NCBI GenBank assembly: GCA_014529385.2
Contig: CM043946.1
Span: 15,765,077 to 15,829,076, forward strand
Origin: Adiantum capillus-veneris
Lineage: Eukaryota > Streptophyta > Polypodiopsida > Polypodiales > Pteridaceae
Direction: 5' to 3'
DNA length: 64,000 nucleotides
Shown: piece by piece, positions 22,638-33,799 of the stretch
Layout: every line of letters begins with the position of its first letter
Position numbering within the stretch: position 1 is the stretch's first letter
Made by a program: the position numbers and the translations under genes
Notes under the pieces: generated by a model
Databases searched by the model: none
Seen by the model: the letters and a program-made list of their open reading frames with translations, nothing else
Told to the model about the DNA's origin: nothing

Positions 22638-23722
22638 AGCTACGCTTCACAGTAGTTTACTTTCCTGGGAAAAATTCGGTAGAGTTTCCCCTGTAAACTG
22701 ACCTCTGAACCAATATCAACCTGTCAAATGAACCAAGAAAGCTTCAGATTCTGCAGAAATTTTGGCAGAGTCTCCTTTGTAAAATGGCTCTGGTGTACTA
22801 AAAACAGACCAAAAAACAGCTCAAAAAACCACTGTCTCTCTAACGCTGTAAGCTGTGGGTAAACCTGTTCTGCACCTGTACTGTCTCTGACTGTCCTGTC
22901 ACTGTCCTGTAAGCATAGACTGCGATAATGCCTCAACGGAAGTAAAGCAAAGATGCAATCCCAACTGTCTAACTCATAGTCAATACATCCTAGCTGCCTA
23001 TCTAAGGGTGCTCGAGGGATCGCTCCAAGACGTGTATCACCGAAAGGATCTCAACATTCGAGAATCCCCCAGCTCAATAAAACCTCACTCGACCCTCAAC
23101 AAAGGCTGCAGTAAATCTGACAGTACATAGACTTCCCACAAAGTCATACATCCACAAATTTTCCACTATATGCTGTAACCGCTGCGGCAGTTGTTTGCTG
23201 CGTGACTCACAGCCAGCAAACCCTCAACAAACATACATCATCTCTGACAATACATCCCATGTGGAAGTACCTGCAATGTCAGGATGAAATCTGGAATATA
23301 AAGCAGCAAACACAAGCTACCTGATGAACTAGTGGATGTCGCCTACAGTCTGTGTGTAGATGCGCCGGTGTCGTATGTGACACGCCTCCAAGAACTGTGA
23401 GCCGTCCTTCGATGTGTAGAAACCCACAAATCAACACTCTGGGAGTGTCGATATCCTCAGAACCTGCAGTTGTAGGCCGAAAAACCCCAAATTTGCAGAG
23501 TCGGATCTGCACCAGCTGAGACCACGTAGTCGAAAATGGCCTACGCAGACCTTTGTCGAAGCCGAACGGTGGCCGAGATGACCTCAGAATGAAATTCTGA
23601 CAACACCAAGCCCTTCGGGGTCTCCCATGAGATTTAGGGCCGTGGCTTCGCCTGTTGAATTTCACTCCAATCTGAGTTGGTGACTCTAGCCTCTTGCAGT
23701 GCTGCCCCGAGCCTCGATCTGA
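22638..23722. other. Leader of copia element 1
   Basis: About 1.1 kb between PBS and gag with no recognisable coding motif. It is rather long for a copia leader. Confidence 0.55.
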
Positions 23723-23734
23723 GCTCTGATACCA
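23723..23734 (-). other. Primer binding site of copia element 1
   Basis: The minus strand reads TGGTATCAGAGC, the standard plant PBS complementary to initiator tRNA-Met, two bases inside the LTR. Confidence 0.93.
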
Positions 23735-23736
23735 GT

Positions 23737-23928
23737 TGAAGGAGTACGAGCGGAAGTGCGACGCAAGAGAGAGTGCGAGAAGAAGAGCACGAAGATATGG
23801 TGAACTCGCTCTACTGTAATGTGTAGAGAATTGTGAGTTCTTAATAGGTTTTTACAAAAGAATATGTGTACATACCTGGCGGCCCGCCCACTTACCTGGG
23901 CGACCACATTGGGCTTTATACCCCAACA
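23737..23928 (-). repeat. 5' LTR of copia element 1
   Basis: 192 bp, the partner of 18824-19015. It is followed on the outside by the target duplication CTACA. Confidence 0.95.
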
Positions 23929-24340
23929 CTACATGAGTTCCAAATTGTATATTTCACACTACCATGATGCTTAGAAGCTGTAGAGATGCACACAATTGTA
24001 TGCATCTCATGGGCAGTCGGGCGGACATATTTTTGATGCCCTAGGTATAAAAGTGAAAGTTAGGTTATTTATCATTTATCATTTATCCTCATGAGAGTGG
24101 AGTTTTCATGGAAATCTTGTAGAAAAGGTGGAGATGAAGATGCTTGGAGTTGGAGCTTTCTCTTGTACTTTCACACTATCTATGGCATGCAATGGAAAGC
24201 TAAGTGCTCATGTTCTTCTGTCTCTTTGTCATTTGTGTGAATGGTGTGTAGCTAAGCATTAATTAGTCTCTAATTAGTGCTTTCCTTTCTTATTTATCTT
24301 CTTCTTCACTTGATTTGTGAGCTCATTGAGCTTTTTCTAA

Positions 24341-24341
<1 letters not shown>

Positions 24342-24383
<42 letters not shown>
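24342..24383. repeat. (TG)n microsatellite
   Basis: About 21 uninterrupted TG dinucleotides. Confidence 0.97.
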
Positions 24384-24384
<1 letters not shown>

Positions 24385-24535
24385 TTGGTGAGAGTGTGTA
24401 CCCACCACTGTCCTCTTGATTGGTGAGATTAGAGTAGGTTAGAGAGTAGGCATTCGATATCACTCTCCATTAGCATTGTACTCTCCTCTTCTTCACTGTC
24501 TTGATTAGGATCCTCTTCTTACACATTCTCTTGAC

Positions 24536-26600
24536 TCCATGCCTCCGTGTAGTAGCTAGGTTTAGACCTGTCAGATTTTACCCAAGCTGAAAATCCGATT
24601 GCTTGATCTTGCAATGATGTCTCTTCTTGCTAGGAGCTGCTAGCTTTCTACTCTTGGGCTTATCTCTACCTTCATCTATCTCTCTTTGCCTTTGTGAGAT
24701 TTCTTGTTTAGTCTCTGTATCCCTTTCTCCTTGTGCACTTTGTTGTCCAAAACATTCACATCTTGCTTATCCACACTAATGATATTAACCCTAGGGACTT
24801 CATCATTACCTAGTGAAGCTATTGGTAGAGGATTTTTACTTATAGATGGCTCTCTTTGACCATTGAATGGCCCCTGCCCCCTACCTCTACCAAACAATGG
24901 GTACATACCACCTCTTTCCCTAGGGATGTGGGCCACCTAGAGCATAATAGGATTCCTCCATGCAATTGTAACACCGGCAAGGCAACAATATAGCTCTACC
25001 TCTACCAACCCTTGGATTCCTTTATCCATCACACTTAAATGAAGCTCTTGCATTTGCTCAAATAAGTCTTTAACAATACATACCTAATGTTGAGGAACAC
25101 TTGCCATGCCACCTTGATTTTCTTGATTATCTACCTAGATTTCATCCCTCGAACTCTAGAGCAAGCCAAGGAACATTGATTCATACCTTAACATGCCTTG
25201 CTCAATATTCTTCTTGATTTTCTATGGGCTCTTGAAGTCCACCTTTTCTTGCACTTTAAGATCCAGACATGCCATGGATTTTTCCAATTTGAAATACTCC
25301 TCGTTGGACAATTGCATAGAGGTTGCTAACTTTGTCCATCATTCTTCAAAACAATTAAGGAAAACACCAAATTCTTTGCTTACACCTTGCTTTAAAGCCT
25401 TCATTGTCATGTCCATGTCAACAGATAATACTTCCTTACAAAATTCGTGCAAGAAGGGGGTGCACAGAGCCGGCCATTCTTGCCTTGGTTCACCTTCGAA
25501 AGCAGCAAACCATACCTTTGCTTTGCCACACGCCAACCATGGAACCGTCTGCATCTTGCTATCTTTGTTTGGCATACACAGTGATAGCATATTCAAATCA
25601 AAATTGGCAGCTATTTCTTCTACATTTAGCCGCGGCATGCCCCATCTTCCACAATATATACATTCTTTAAGTCTCCAACAATCCTTTTTAAATTTTTTGG
25701 GCTTGTATCATTTCTTGACACATGCAACTAAATGCAATGCTAAAAAATAATGTTGAAAATGATCTAATGCAGCTGCTAATGCCAATGCCCCTCCCTTTGA
25801 AGTGAATTTCCTCCTTTTCTCTCCCATTATGCCTTGAAATGGTCTAAGCATTTGGATTTTCATCCCAAAGCCAATGTCTTAACTTTGTACAATTGCATAT
25901 GATAATATCCTCAATGATGGATGTATAAATATACATGATGTTGTGCTTGGATGCAAAGAAATTTGGCTTTGAATTACAAGAAATTTGGAGAGAGAGAGAA
26001 TTCTTTTTCCTTTGCTTGAATTTTTGGTAAAGCTTGAGAAAGTCTCCTTCTTTGAATGCTTGGTGAATCGTTTTGAGACTTGGAAAATCCCCTTTTGAAG
26101 CTTGTTTGGATGCCCTCTTGAAGCCCTTGGTTGAAGCCTTTTAAGAGCTCTTTTTGAGGATCTCCCTGCTATGGGAATAATCCTTTAATAGGGGCCAAGC
26201 TCTAGCTATGAAATGTGGGAAACTTCCCTTTAATACTTATGTGAGAGCACGGGAGTGCTCCCCTATATAGGTAGATCTTGGTGATTACAAACAGGGGGAA
26301 GTGTGTGTGGAAATTGTTGTCTACAAAGCCAAAAACATATTAGGGCTGATTTAATAAAAATTCGATTCTAGATTATTGTCAACCTTAAAAGGCTTGTGTG
26401 TAGGGGTAAGCCAACTAATAGATTTGCCTCCACTTATAGTGGACATAGGATCCACCTTTGCATCCATCCAACTTGCCTCAATATAGCGTACGGGGTTTGA
26501 GATCCCCTCCCCCACAGTTTCTCCTTCTTTAGTGAGTTGACCATCTTGTGTTGTACACTTGATTGTGTGAGGGGTGCCAACAAACAAACATTTATGCTCG
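24536..26600 (-). pseudogene. Gag remnant of a decayed LTR element
   Basis: Minus-strand pieces. 25638-25339 plus the broken continuation to about 25200 reads like a gag core: WLACGKAKVWFAAFEGEPRQ, then FLHEFCKEV and CFEEWWTKL. 24936-24676 has a GRGRGQ glycine/arginine stretch of the kind found after gag. 26587-26351 (beginning MFVGTPHTIKCTTQDGQ) is an unidentified piece in the same orientation. Frames are broken between the pieces, and no protease, RT or integrase was recognised here. Confidence 0.5.
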
Positions 26601-27036
26601 GCTTACATTGTGCTTCACACAAGCACATACATCCAAAAATAGCATGAATTGGGAATTGAAATTGGGGGGGTTTCCTAGCTTGGAGTTTAGGGCTTGAAGG
26701 CTCTATGCAAAATCCTTGATGAACACTTCCTCCTCATGCAATCATTGTAATGATTCAAGGCTTGAAAAGTGAGTCACTTAGAAGAACAAATAGAGAAGTA
26801 ATAACACAAAAATCAATGTTAAATGAAACTTAAGTGCTCACACTAATTTTCTATCAGTCATGTCTTCCTCTCATAGATGAGAGTAGTGGCTTGCAATGAA
26901 TGCACACAAAATCTAAGAGATTTGCAACATGATTTTGTAGATGATTGGTACTAATACTTGATAGAAAAAGAGAGGGATCAAGTGTCTAATTAAAGGAGAG
27001 AGATTAGGGATTCATAGTCCTAGGTGCGTACCATCG

Positions 27037-27049
27037 GATCTGATACAAA
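27037..27049 (-). other. Possible eroded primer binding site
   Basis: The minus strand reads TTGTATCAGATCC, two changes away from the TGGTATCAGAKC type. It is followed on the + strand by TGAAAGGATTAGG at 27051, the place where an LTR would start. The geometry matches the two intact copia elements, so it may be the 5' end of the decayed element whose gag remnants lie at 24.5-26.6 kb. Confidence 0.45.
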
Positions 27050-27137
27050 TTGAAAGGATTAGGGGGGATTAGCAAGTCTAGCATTCATGGTAGCACACTT
27101 GATAATCAAACTTATTATTACACTATTTATGTAATGC

Positions 27138-27202
<65 letters not shown>
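27138..27202. repeat. (AG)n microsatellite
   Basis: About 32 uninterrupted AG dinucleotides. Confidence 0.97.
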
Positions 27203-27203
<1 letters not shown>

Positions 27204-28359
27204 ATGTGTGTTTAGACTTAAATGATAAGTTTATTAATAGTAAAATAAAAACATGTTAGAAGTGTACAAGAAATGGCTAGTTATATAATTGCTGCAAGTG
27301 GCTAGGTGCACCTCTCAAGGGTCACATAGGTATCATTCCCAAGGGTCAAGGGGTGACTCCCAAAGGTCAAGAGTGGCTCCATGATTGAAATATGTTTTTG
27401 AGCTCTTGTGAAACTCACCTGCCAGGTGTACTAGACCATGTACCCTCACATGGTCTATGATGACTAAATTGAATGTGGGATACCTTTTTGAACAATGTGC
27501 AGCTCACCTACCAAGTGTACTTGACCATGTACCCTTACATCTTCATATGATGACTAGGCTATCGATTATGAAGAGATGGTTCATACACCAACTATTGGTA
27601 TAGGCCAAAGGTCACAATCCCAATAGATTGGCATCTCCTTCCTTCTAAGTTGCCAATCTTATTGCCCTTTTTGAGGTCCTTGTCATTTTATCTTCCCTCT
27701 TTTTCTTCTCCTTGATACTAGCCTTGTTGTTTTATGATGTTTCCAAATATGCCACCAGCAAATGCTAGCATAGTGAGAAGTTAACCAACATACCAAAATG
27801 TCGGCCAAGGACATAGCTCGACCCACAGGCACATGGAAACAAATAAATGGTTGTCAATCACCTACTTGACCTTCTAATGACAATCATTACTCGAGGAAAC
27901 CAAATTCAGATATCCTATGTGCTTGTGATTGCAACAAAACCTATGACACTCATGCTATCTGAATCAAGATCAAAAGTCCTCGAATTGCCTCCCAACTCAC
28001 AAGGAATCATCTACCTACCAAGAGCTCACTACCTATGGACTCTCACCCTATATCCTACAAGTAACCATTTAGTGCAGTAATCGTGTATGAAGATAGATAG
28101 TCTATTATAGGTCATTGATTCTCAACATAGTGATCCTAATGTGTAGCTCTTCTTGTCATGAACCTACTGGTATGAAGAAATCCCAAAACAGATAGATAGT
28201 TTGCAAGACAACTCACTCAGAAGCTCGTGGGAGCTCGCTTCGTACGGAACCAAAATCTCGCAAGCTCGCCGTTGGTGAATAGCCCTCACCATTGCTAACT
28301 CATTGGTGGTGTTGCCTTTGCAATGGATGCTCCATAGCGCATGCAAAGAATAGATAAGA

Positions 28360-28400
<41 letters not shown>

Positions 28401-28820
28401 CACACAATCATGACACACAGTAGACAAAAGATTGATTAAAAATCCTCCTTAGGGTTGCAAAACTTTTTCTTTTATACATTCCTCTTGAGAGGTACATTAT
28501 CATCAAAAATAATTTCTCCTTTAATACAAAAGGTTTTGCTTGTCCATCAAAATATAATATTATAAAAAATGGGCGATTCTTCTTGATGTTCGTCCGGTTA
28601 ACACTCCCCCCCTCCGAGTCCATGTCATCCCTGACATGATTGATCCATGTGTTCTTCAAATCTGTAGTCTGATCCTTTGTTGCAACTTGTTGGGTGGGCT
28701 TAATAGAATCTTGGTGGCTTGATCATCTCTAAGTAAGATCCATATATGGTGTTGCCAATGATCAACATTGGTCAAAAGATCTTGCTATCATATGTGAAAA
28801 ATCCTATGTAGAAAGACTCC
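27203..28820. other. Stretch without identifiable gene
   Basis: Contains a (TC)n run at 28362-28397 and a weak local repeat near 27410-27560 (two copies of a CTCACCTACCAAGTGTACT-like block about 90 bp apart). No recognisable coding domain. Confidence 0.4.
28362..28397. repeat. (TC)n microsatellite
   Basis: About 18 TC dinucleotides. Confidence 0.96.
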
Positions 28821-31800
28821 TTAAAGGCTTGCATGTGGAAGTTGAAAAAAAAACATCAGTCTTTGGTAGAAATAATGTAATATTTGTGGTGAGGGTTGGG
28901 TTGAGAGGTCATAAGACAACTTGAGTAGAGTATTGCCCATTAATAGTAGACTTGATTTTGTAGGTTTTTGTGGCATGAACACCTCAATATAGGCTAACAA
29001 AGGCTTGTAGATCTTCTTGAGCATCACGCACGTCACACCAAGAGAGCCAATAAAAAGCTTGATGATGCCCGTTAGGGGCTTCATCATGTAACTCCCACTT
29101 ATTGTCTCTCCTTCTTTGGGTGGTGGGAGCTTAGGATAGTTAAGCCAGCTTGGACGCCTCTGCAAAAGCCACACATGGTCCTTCCATGTCTGCATACTTG
29201 ATACTGTGCAGAAGAAGAAATCAACTTGTATGGACTTTGGTGCATCGATGAGGCATACTAGGTACGATGTGTACTTTGTAACCCATCCTTTTGTACACTT
29301 TGGCAGCGAGTCCACTATCTTCTTGGAGACTACTTGATCTTTGATGTCACCTTCAAAGAGTGGTGTCATCTCCATTGCTTGAATTCGTTTCTTTATGGTG
29401 AGCTCTTCATATTTAAGAAATGAGTAAGGTAGGGATGGTTGCATCCACTCTTCTCTGATTACATTCGTATCTAGCCTTAGCATACCCACAGAGTATAGCA
29501 TCCTTTGCTCCCATTCTATCCTTCTTTTGACACCATCTTCAGTGGCTTGCTCTATCAAACTCTGGAAATGGGTCTCGTCCTTTGTTGTCCGCTTTTACCC
29601 TTCTTCTCAAATTTGTGGAGGTATCTCCATCAGTATGGGTTCCTCAGAGCTGTTTGTAATCTCCATCAGCTCTTGTTGGGCATTGACTCTTGAGTCACTT
29701 GGACCTAGATTTGTAGCTTGACCCCTTGCTCTCTCCACCCCTTGTCTCAATTCTGAAAGTTTTTGATGTGCCAGCTTCTCTCTTTTTGTAGATTCTTTTG
29801 CATTATTGGCTAAAAGCTCTTGCAACATTTTTAATTGGCGCTTCAATTGGTTGTTCTCTTCTTGGAGTTGTCACTGCTCTTCTTTGAGTCGTTCTTTAGT
29901 TGCCAAGGAGCCTTCTGTAATGTGAACTCTTTGTCTTTGGTCTAACTTCAAGTTCTTTTGAACTTAGTGATCTAAGCTTTCGAGGCTTGTACAGCCTGGC
30001 TTTCCACTCCGCACTTGCTCTTACAGTTCTTGGGGTTGCTCTTAGGCTTTGTATGGTCAATTCTTGGAGCTCTAATTTGCCTTTAAGCTCTATTAACTCG
30101 TTGCGAGACGCCTCAAGTTCATCTTTTGTTTTATCTTTCTCATCTTGCAGATCGGAAATCTCTTTAGATACCTCAACCATTTGGAGGGTGAGGTTATCCC
30201 TTTCCACTTCAACTTCTTTCAAGATCTTGCTTTGTGATTCCTGCTCTCTCTCTATGCTCTCTGCTCTTTAAATAGCTTTTTGGAGTTCTTTGGTGAGGTT
30301 GTCATGCTCTCCTATCAAGTTTTCCTCTCTCATATACTGAGCATGCTATATTCCTCAACCATTGTGAGAGATCTCATTCTGATTCTATCCAATATTTGGT
30401 GGGTAGCTCTCAATCCTCTTCATTTGCTGCTACCACACTTTCTGCAACAACTGGCTTGGGTAGTGGTCCAACAAGGGGAACTTGTTGGCCCATGCTTAGT
30501 AGAAATACCATTGGAGGAGGACACCATGGGTTCTCTAAAGGTCTCCACCTTGGTACAGGGGGGGGGGGGGGGGACTAGTACTCATCCCGATAATCTAAGT
30601 GATGATAAATGCAATTCCGATTCCCTTCTTTGAGTTTCTTGGTCTTGTGGCTTCTCATCGTCTTTCTTTGCAACCCCTGGGGAGATTAGGGTGCCATATA
30701 TAGCCTTAGAAAGTATATTTAGCTTTTATGAGATCTTCATAGGTGCATCTTTTGTTCTCTTCATTGTCCTTTGGGGTTTTCTCAGCCTCTAATGCCTTTT
30801 TTGGAGAATCTTTTTGTTGAGATGTTGAGGGTTTTGGGCTTGGAGGTTCTTGGGAGGATCTTGGGGGAGACACTGGTGTTGTTGTTCCACCTCCCTCTAC
30901 CTTGGACTCTCTTTCTTGTTCTTCATGTGCTTCAGGATGCTCTTGTAGCTTCCTCTTGACATCCTGAACTTCTTCAATGGTGAAGGGCTCCAGATTTTGT
31001 TGTTCTATCACCCTCTTAGACTCTTCATATCCTCAAATTTAATGGTAAAATTGATATTCTAATGGTTGTGAGGAGTTGCGGCCTATTTTTGTTGGATCTG
31101 GCACCCAATACTCCTTGAAATCACCCTTTAGTGCTCGCTCTACCTCGAACTACTCGATCAATCTCTCAATGTGGGCCGCCTTTTGACTGGTGATCTCTTT
31201 TGGTTTCTCTTCCCTACTCTACCAATGTACTTGGGTGTATCAATTCCCAAACCCACTACTTGTTCATGTATATTCTATGCATAATTCACATCCTTTCCCA
31301 CACTGCTCCTCAGAGCCCAAGTGAAGGTGGTGGGAATGTCATGACGTGAAGTAGTATACTTTTGTGGTCTGTAATTGAAAATACAGAAAAATTGGTTGTA
31401 CAATTTACAAATTGTGATGGCTCTTGGGTCCACCATGTTGTCAAAGATGGGGTTGGTTTTCTTTTGAGAGTATACCTCCAACATGTCTCTTCTTTCTTTG
31501 GTTGAGCTACCATCATTGTATACCCCGCATTTGCTATGAGTTGAGGTGTAAATATCACTTTTTTACTTTCCCCTCACGTGTAGTGAGGACTGCTTTGCCA
31601 TTTTTCTTGATTGTAGTAGTAAGCTCATAGACTCTTTGAAGATCAACACCTATCAGCACAGATGTAAAAAATCCATGTAGATCCACCCTTTCTAGGTGAT
31701 TGATGATGCATTCTTTTTTTGCATATTCAATGTGTTCTCGTGGAATCATTGGCACATCCACTACATTGCCTTGTGGATCTCGGAAGGTCCCTTGGTACAG

Positions 31801-31986
31801 CTTGATACCCTTTGCTTCTATAGTTTCTTCGTCCATCCATGCTTTTGTTGGCTTCAATGTTTCATTGGGAATTATGAAGGGGTCCGTCATTGCAATGATG
31901 TCTTTCAAGGAGAGTCTTTTCTTCTTTATTGGTGACTTACCGGCTTCCATTGATCCTGCATGCACTCCAAGTCCAAAAGTTAGCAT
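28821..31986 (-). pseudogene. Unidentified decayed coding region (about 3.2 kb)
   Basis: Successive minus-strand segments read like pieces of one or two former long proteins. 31986-31555 (143 codons) is basic at its start (SPIKKKRLSLKD) and contains PMIPREHIEYAKKECIINH. A shift leads into 31558-31310 and 31484-31275 (NPIFDNMVDPRAITICKLYNQF). 31011-30706 is a Glu-rich then Pro/Ser-rich linker. 30222-29896 and 29846-29607 are strongly coiled-coil (ERDNLTLQMVEVSKEISDL; RQLKMLQELL). 29558-28821 is a 245-codon segment with KRRIEWEQRMLYSVGMLRLD and WKDHVWLLQRRPSWLNYPKL. I recognise no family. Its upstream side abuts the palindrome-bearing tandem array at 32.1 kb, so it may be the body of a mobile element. 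Confidence 0.5.
30558..30573. repeat. G16 homopolymer
   Basis: An uninterrupted run of 16 G within the unidentified coding region. It is a likely site of length instability. Confidence 0.95.
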
Positions 31987-31999
31987 CTTTTAATAAATA

Positions 32000-33300
32000 T
32001 GGGAATTGATTAGCTTCTAGCTATCCAAATGATTTTGAAATTGAATCACAAGCTAATTATGGCCTAAGGATGTTGTGCAAGTTGAAACAAGTGCATTTGG
32101 ATGTTGATATTATGATGCGGGACATCATATGCGTATGATGTCTATGTGCTCAGAACAAGGTGAAAGTTTTCAGGTGCATAGCTTATTGCATGTATATCAT
32201 ACATATATGCGTGGAATTGGATTTGAACATGAAATGAGCAAGATTTTGGCTTATAATCTCTTTTAAGACTTTGAAATGGTAGAATGGCTATAATTGGTGT
32301 ATATGAGGGTCAAATGACTTGAAGCTTGTTGTATGGACTCATGAGCATATGATAAAAGCACAGGATAGGCCCAAACTACTTCAGATGGAAAATTTATCAC
32401 TTTGGGACATCATGCATGTATGATGTCTTTTGTGTTCAAATGACTTGATGCTCATATGGTAGAATGTACAGAGAATGCATATGGTCCGTATAGCATTAGA
32501 ATTGAATCTGAGCTTGAAATGGATGTCAAAAGCCAAGAATGGGATTTGTACGCTTAGAATTCTTTCATATTGGTAAAATACGTAAAATGATATCCAAACA
32601 CAATAAAAATTTGTTGGCAAGCTAATGAAGATGTGATAAAAGCACTGGGGTGTCAAAAATACAACAGAATGTCAAAATAAGGGTCTAGACATCATACGCC
32701 TATGATGTCTAGGCTAGCTTTTTTGGCTCAGACTTGATGTATAGCTTGCTTATGATGTGTACCTCACTTTGATGTGTTCAAAAGTGAATTTGGACAAGTA
32801 CTCATGTGCCCAAGGCCATAAAAGGTGATTTTGGCACTTGGATTTGTGAAATGAGGTGTATAATGACTAAAACATTCCATTCATGCTCAAACTTGGTGTA
32901 GAGGCTATAAATGACATGATATCTAAATAATCAAAATGCTAACAAGATCTCTATTTAATAGGTTTAGGCATCATATACGTATGATGTCTATTCTTGGAAA
33001 ACTAATATGAGAGCATTGTGGTATAATGTTTATTCAATGTGCATGCCTTGTGTAAAGTTTCCATGGGTTTGGAGCACTCCTTCTGTGGATAAGACCACAT
33101 ATTGCTTGAGGACTCCAACGGTTTTTGACCAAATGGTGGTTTCATGTTGTCATTGACATGAGACTTGGTATGTACGCTATAATAAGCATGATAAAGAGGT
33201 TGGTGTGGAAAAATTATACTTTGCATGTGTACAAAGGCCCATCAGACATCATACGTGTGTGATGTCTCTACATTCAACTTTAAAATTCATTAATTTATCT
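32000..33300. repeat. Tandem array 1: ~280-bp units, each with a 22-bp palindrome
   Basis: Palindromes lie at 32121-32142, 32406-32427, 32688-32709, 32967-32988 and 33245-33266, spaced 285, 282, 279 and 278 bp. The arms GACATCAT and ATGATGTC are conserved in all five copies (one G for A), while the six central bases vary (ATGCGT, GCATGT, ACGCCT, ATACGT, ACGTGT). The intervening sequence is a strongly diverged tandem repeat: recurring blocks include GATAAAAGCAC and a GAATTGAATCTGAGCTTGAAATG-like stretch. The array starts about 130 bp upstream of the minus-strand coding remnants ending at 31986. It is cut on its right side by copia element 2. Confidence 0.85.
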
Positions 33301-33497
33301 TAGAAACTCCTTGTTTGGTACTTTGGACTTTGAAGTCAATTTTTGCTCTTGGAGATGACTTTCCACGATAATTTCACTCGAGCTTGATCATCTAAGCTTG
33401 TAGATGTTGTGGGACATCTTTCCATGCCGTCGGTGTATCCTTCGGCCTTACGGATTTCCTTTTTGATATCACTCTGAAAGCATCTTTTAGTTGGGTG

Positions 33498-33724
33498 TGT
33501 TGGAATTAGGGTTGCAGAGAAACACACACAGCTTGGAGAAGACGAAGGAAGCTCAAGGCACACAATAGAGAGTGTGTTACTTAGTGTGCAATGGAAAGAT
33601 AGATAGCCCTAGAGTGATGGGTGTATATACAATGCACGGGGGAAAAAACCTCCTAAAGAAGGAAAAAATGCCCCGGCGGTCCTAGTGTGTTCACACACAT
33701 CACTACCACATGTATATGGTAACA
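33498..33724 (-). repeat. 3' LTR of copia element 2
   Basis: 227 bp, TGTTGGAATTAGGG to TATGGTAACA in + orientation. It differs from the 5' LTR at about eight positions by eye. Confidence 0.94.
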
Positions 33725-33799
33725 AATCCCCCCTGGAGTGATGCGGTGAACGAGAGCTGGCACATGAGTAAAGGGAAGTGCCATGCCCTGAGGACAGGA

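Larger units (their letters stand above)
18824..23928 (-). mobile_element. Ty1/copia element with integrase deletion
   Basis: A structurally bounded element of 5,105 bp on the minus strand. The 192-bp LTRs are 18824-19015 and 23737-23928, flanked by a perfect 5-bp target duplication CTACA (18819-18823 and 23929-23933). A tRNA-iMet PBS (23723-23734) and a polypurine tract (19016-19026) are in the right places. The order gag, protease, (integrase), RT, RNase H is the copia order. The integrase core is missing and two nonsense changes are present, so the copy is defective. The LTRs differ at roughly seven positions by eye, which suggests a fairly recent insertion. Confidence 0.95.

Noticed and set aside
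32121-33266. CRISPR-like array (short palindromic repeats at regular spacing)
   Set aside because: Spacers of ~258 bp are far too long, they are themselves diverged tandem copies, and the setting is a plant-type genome.
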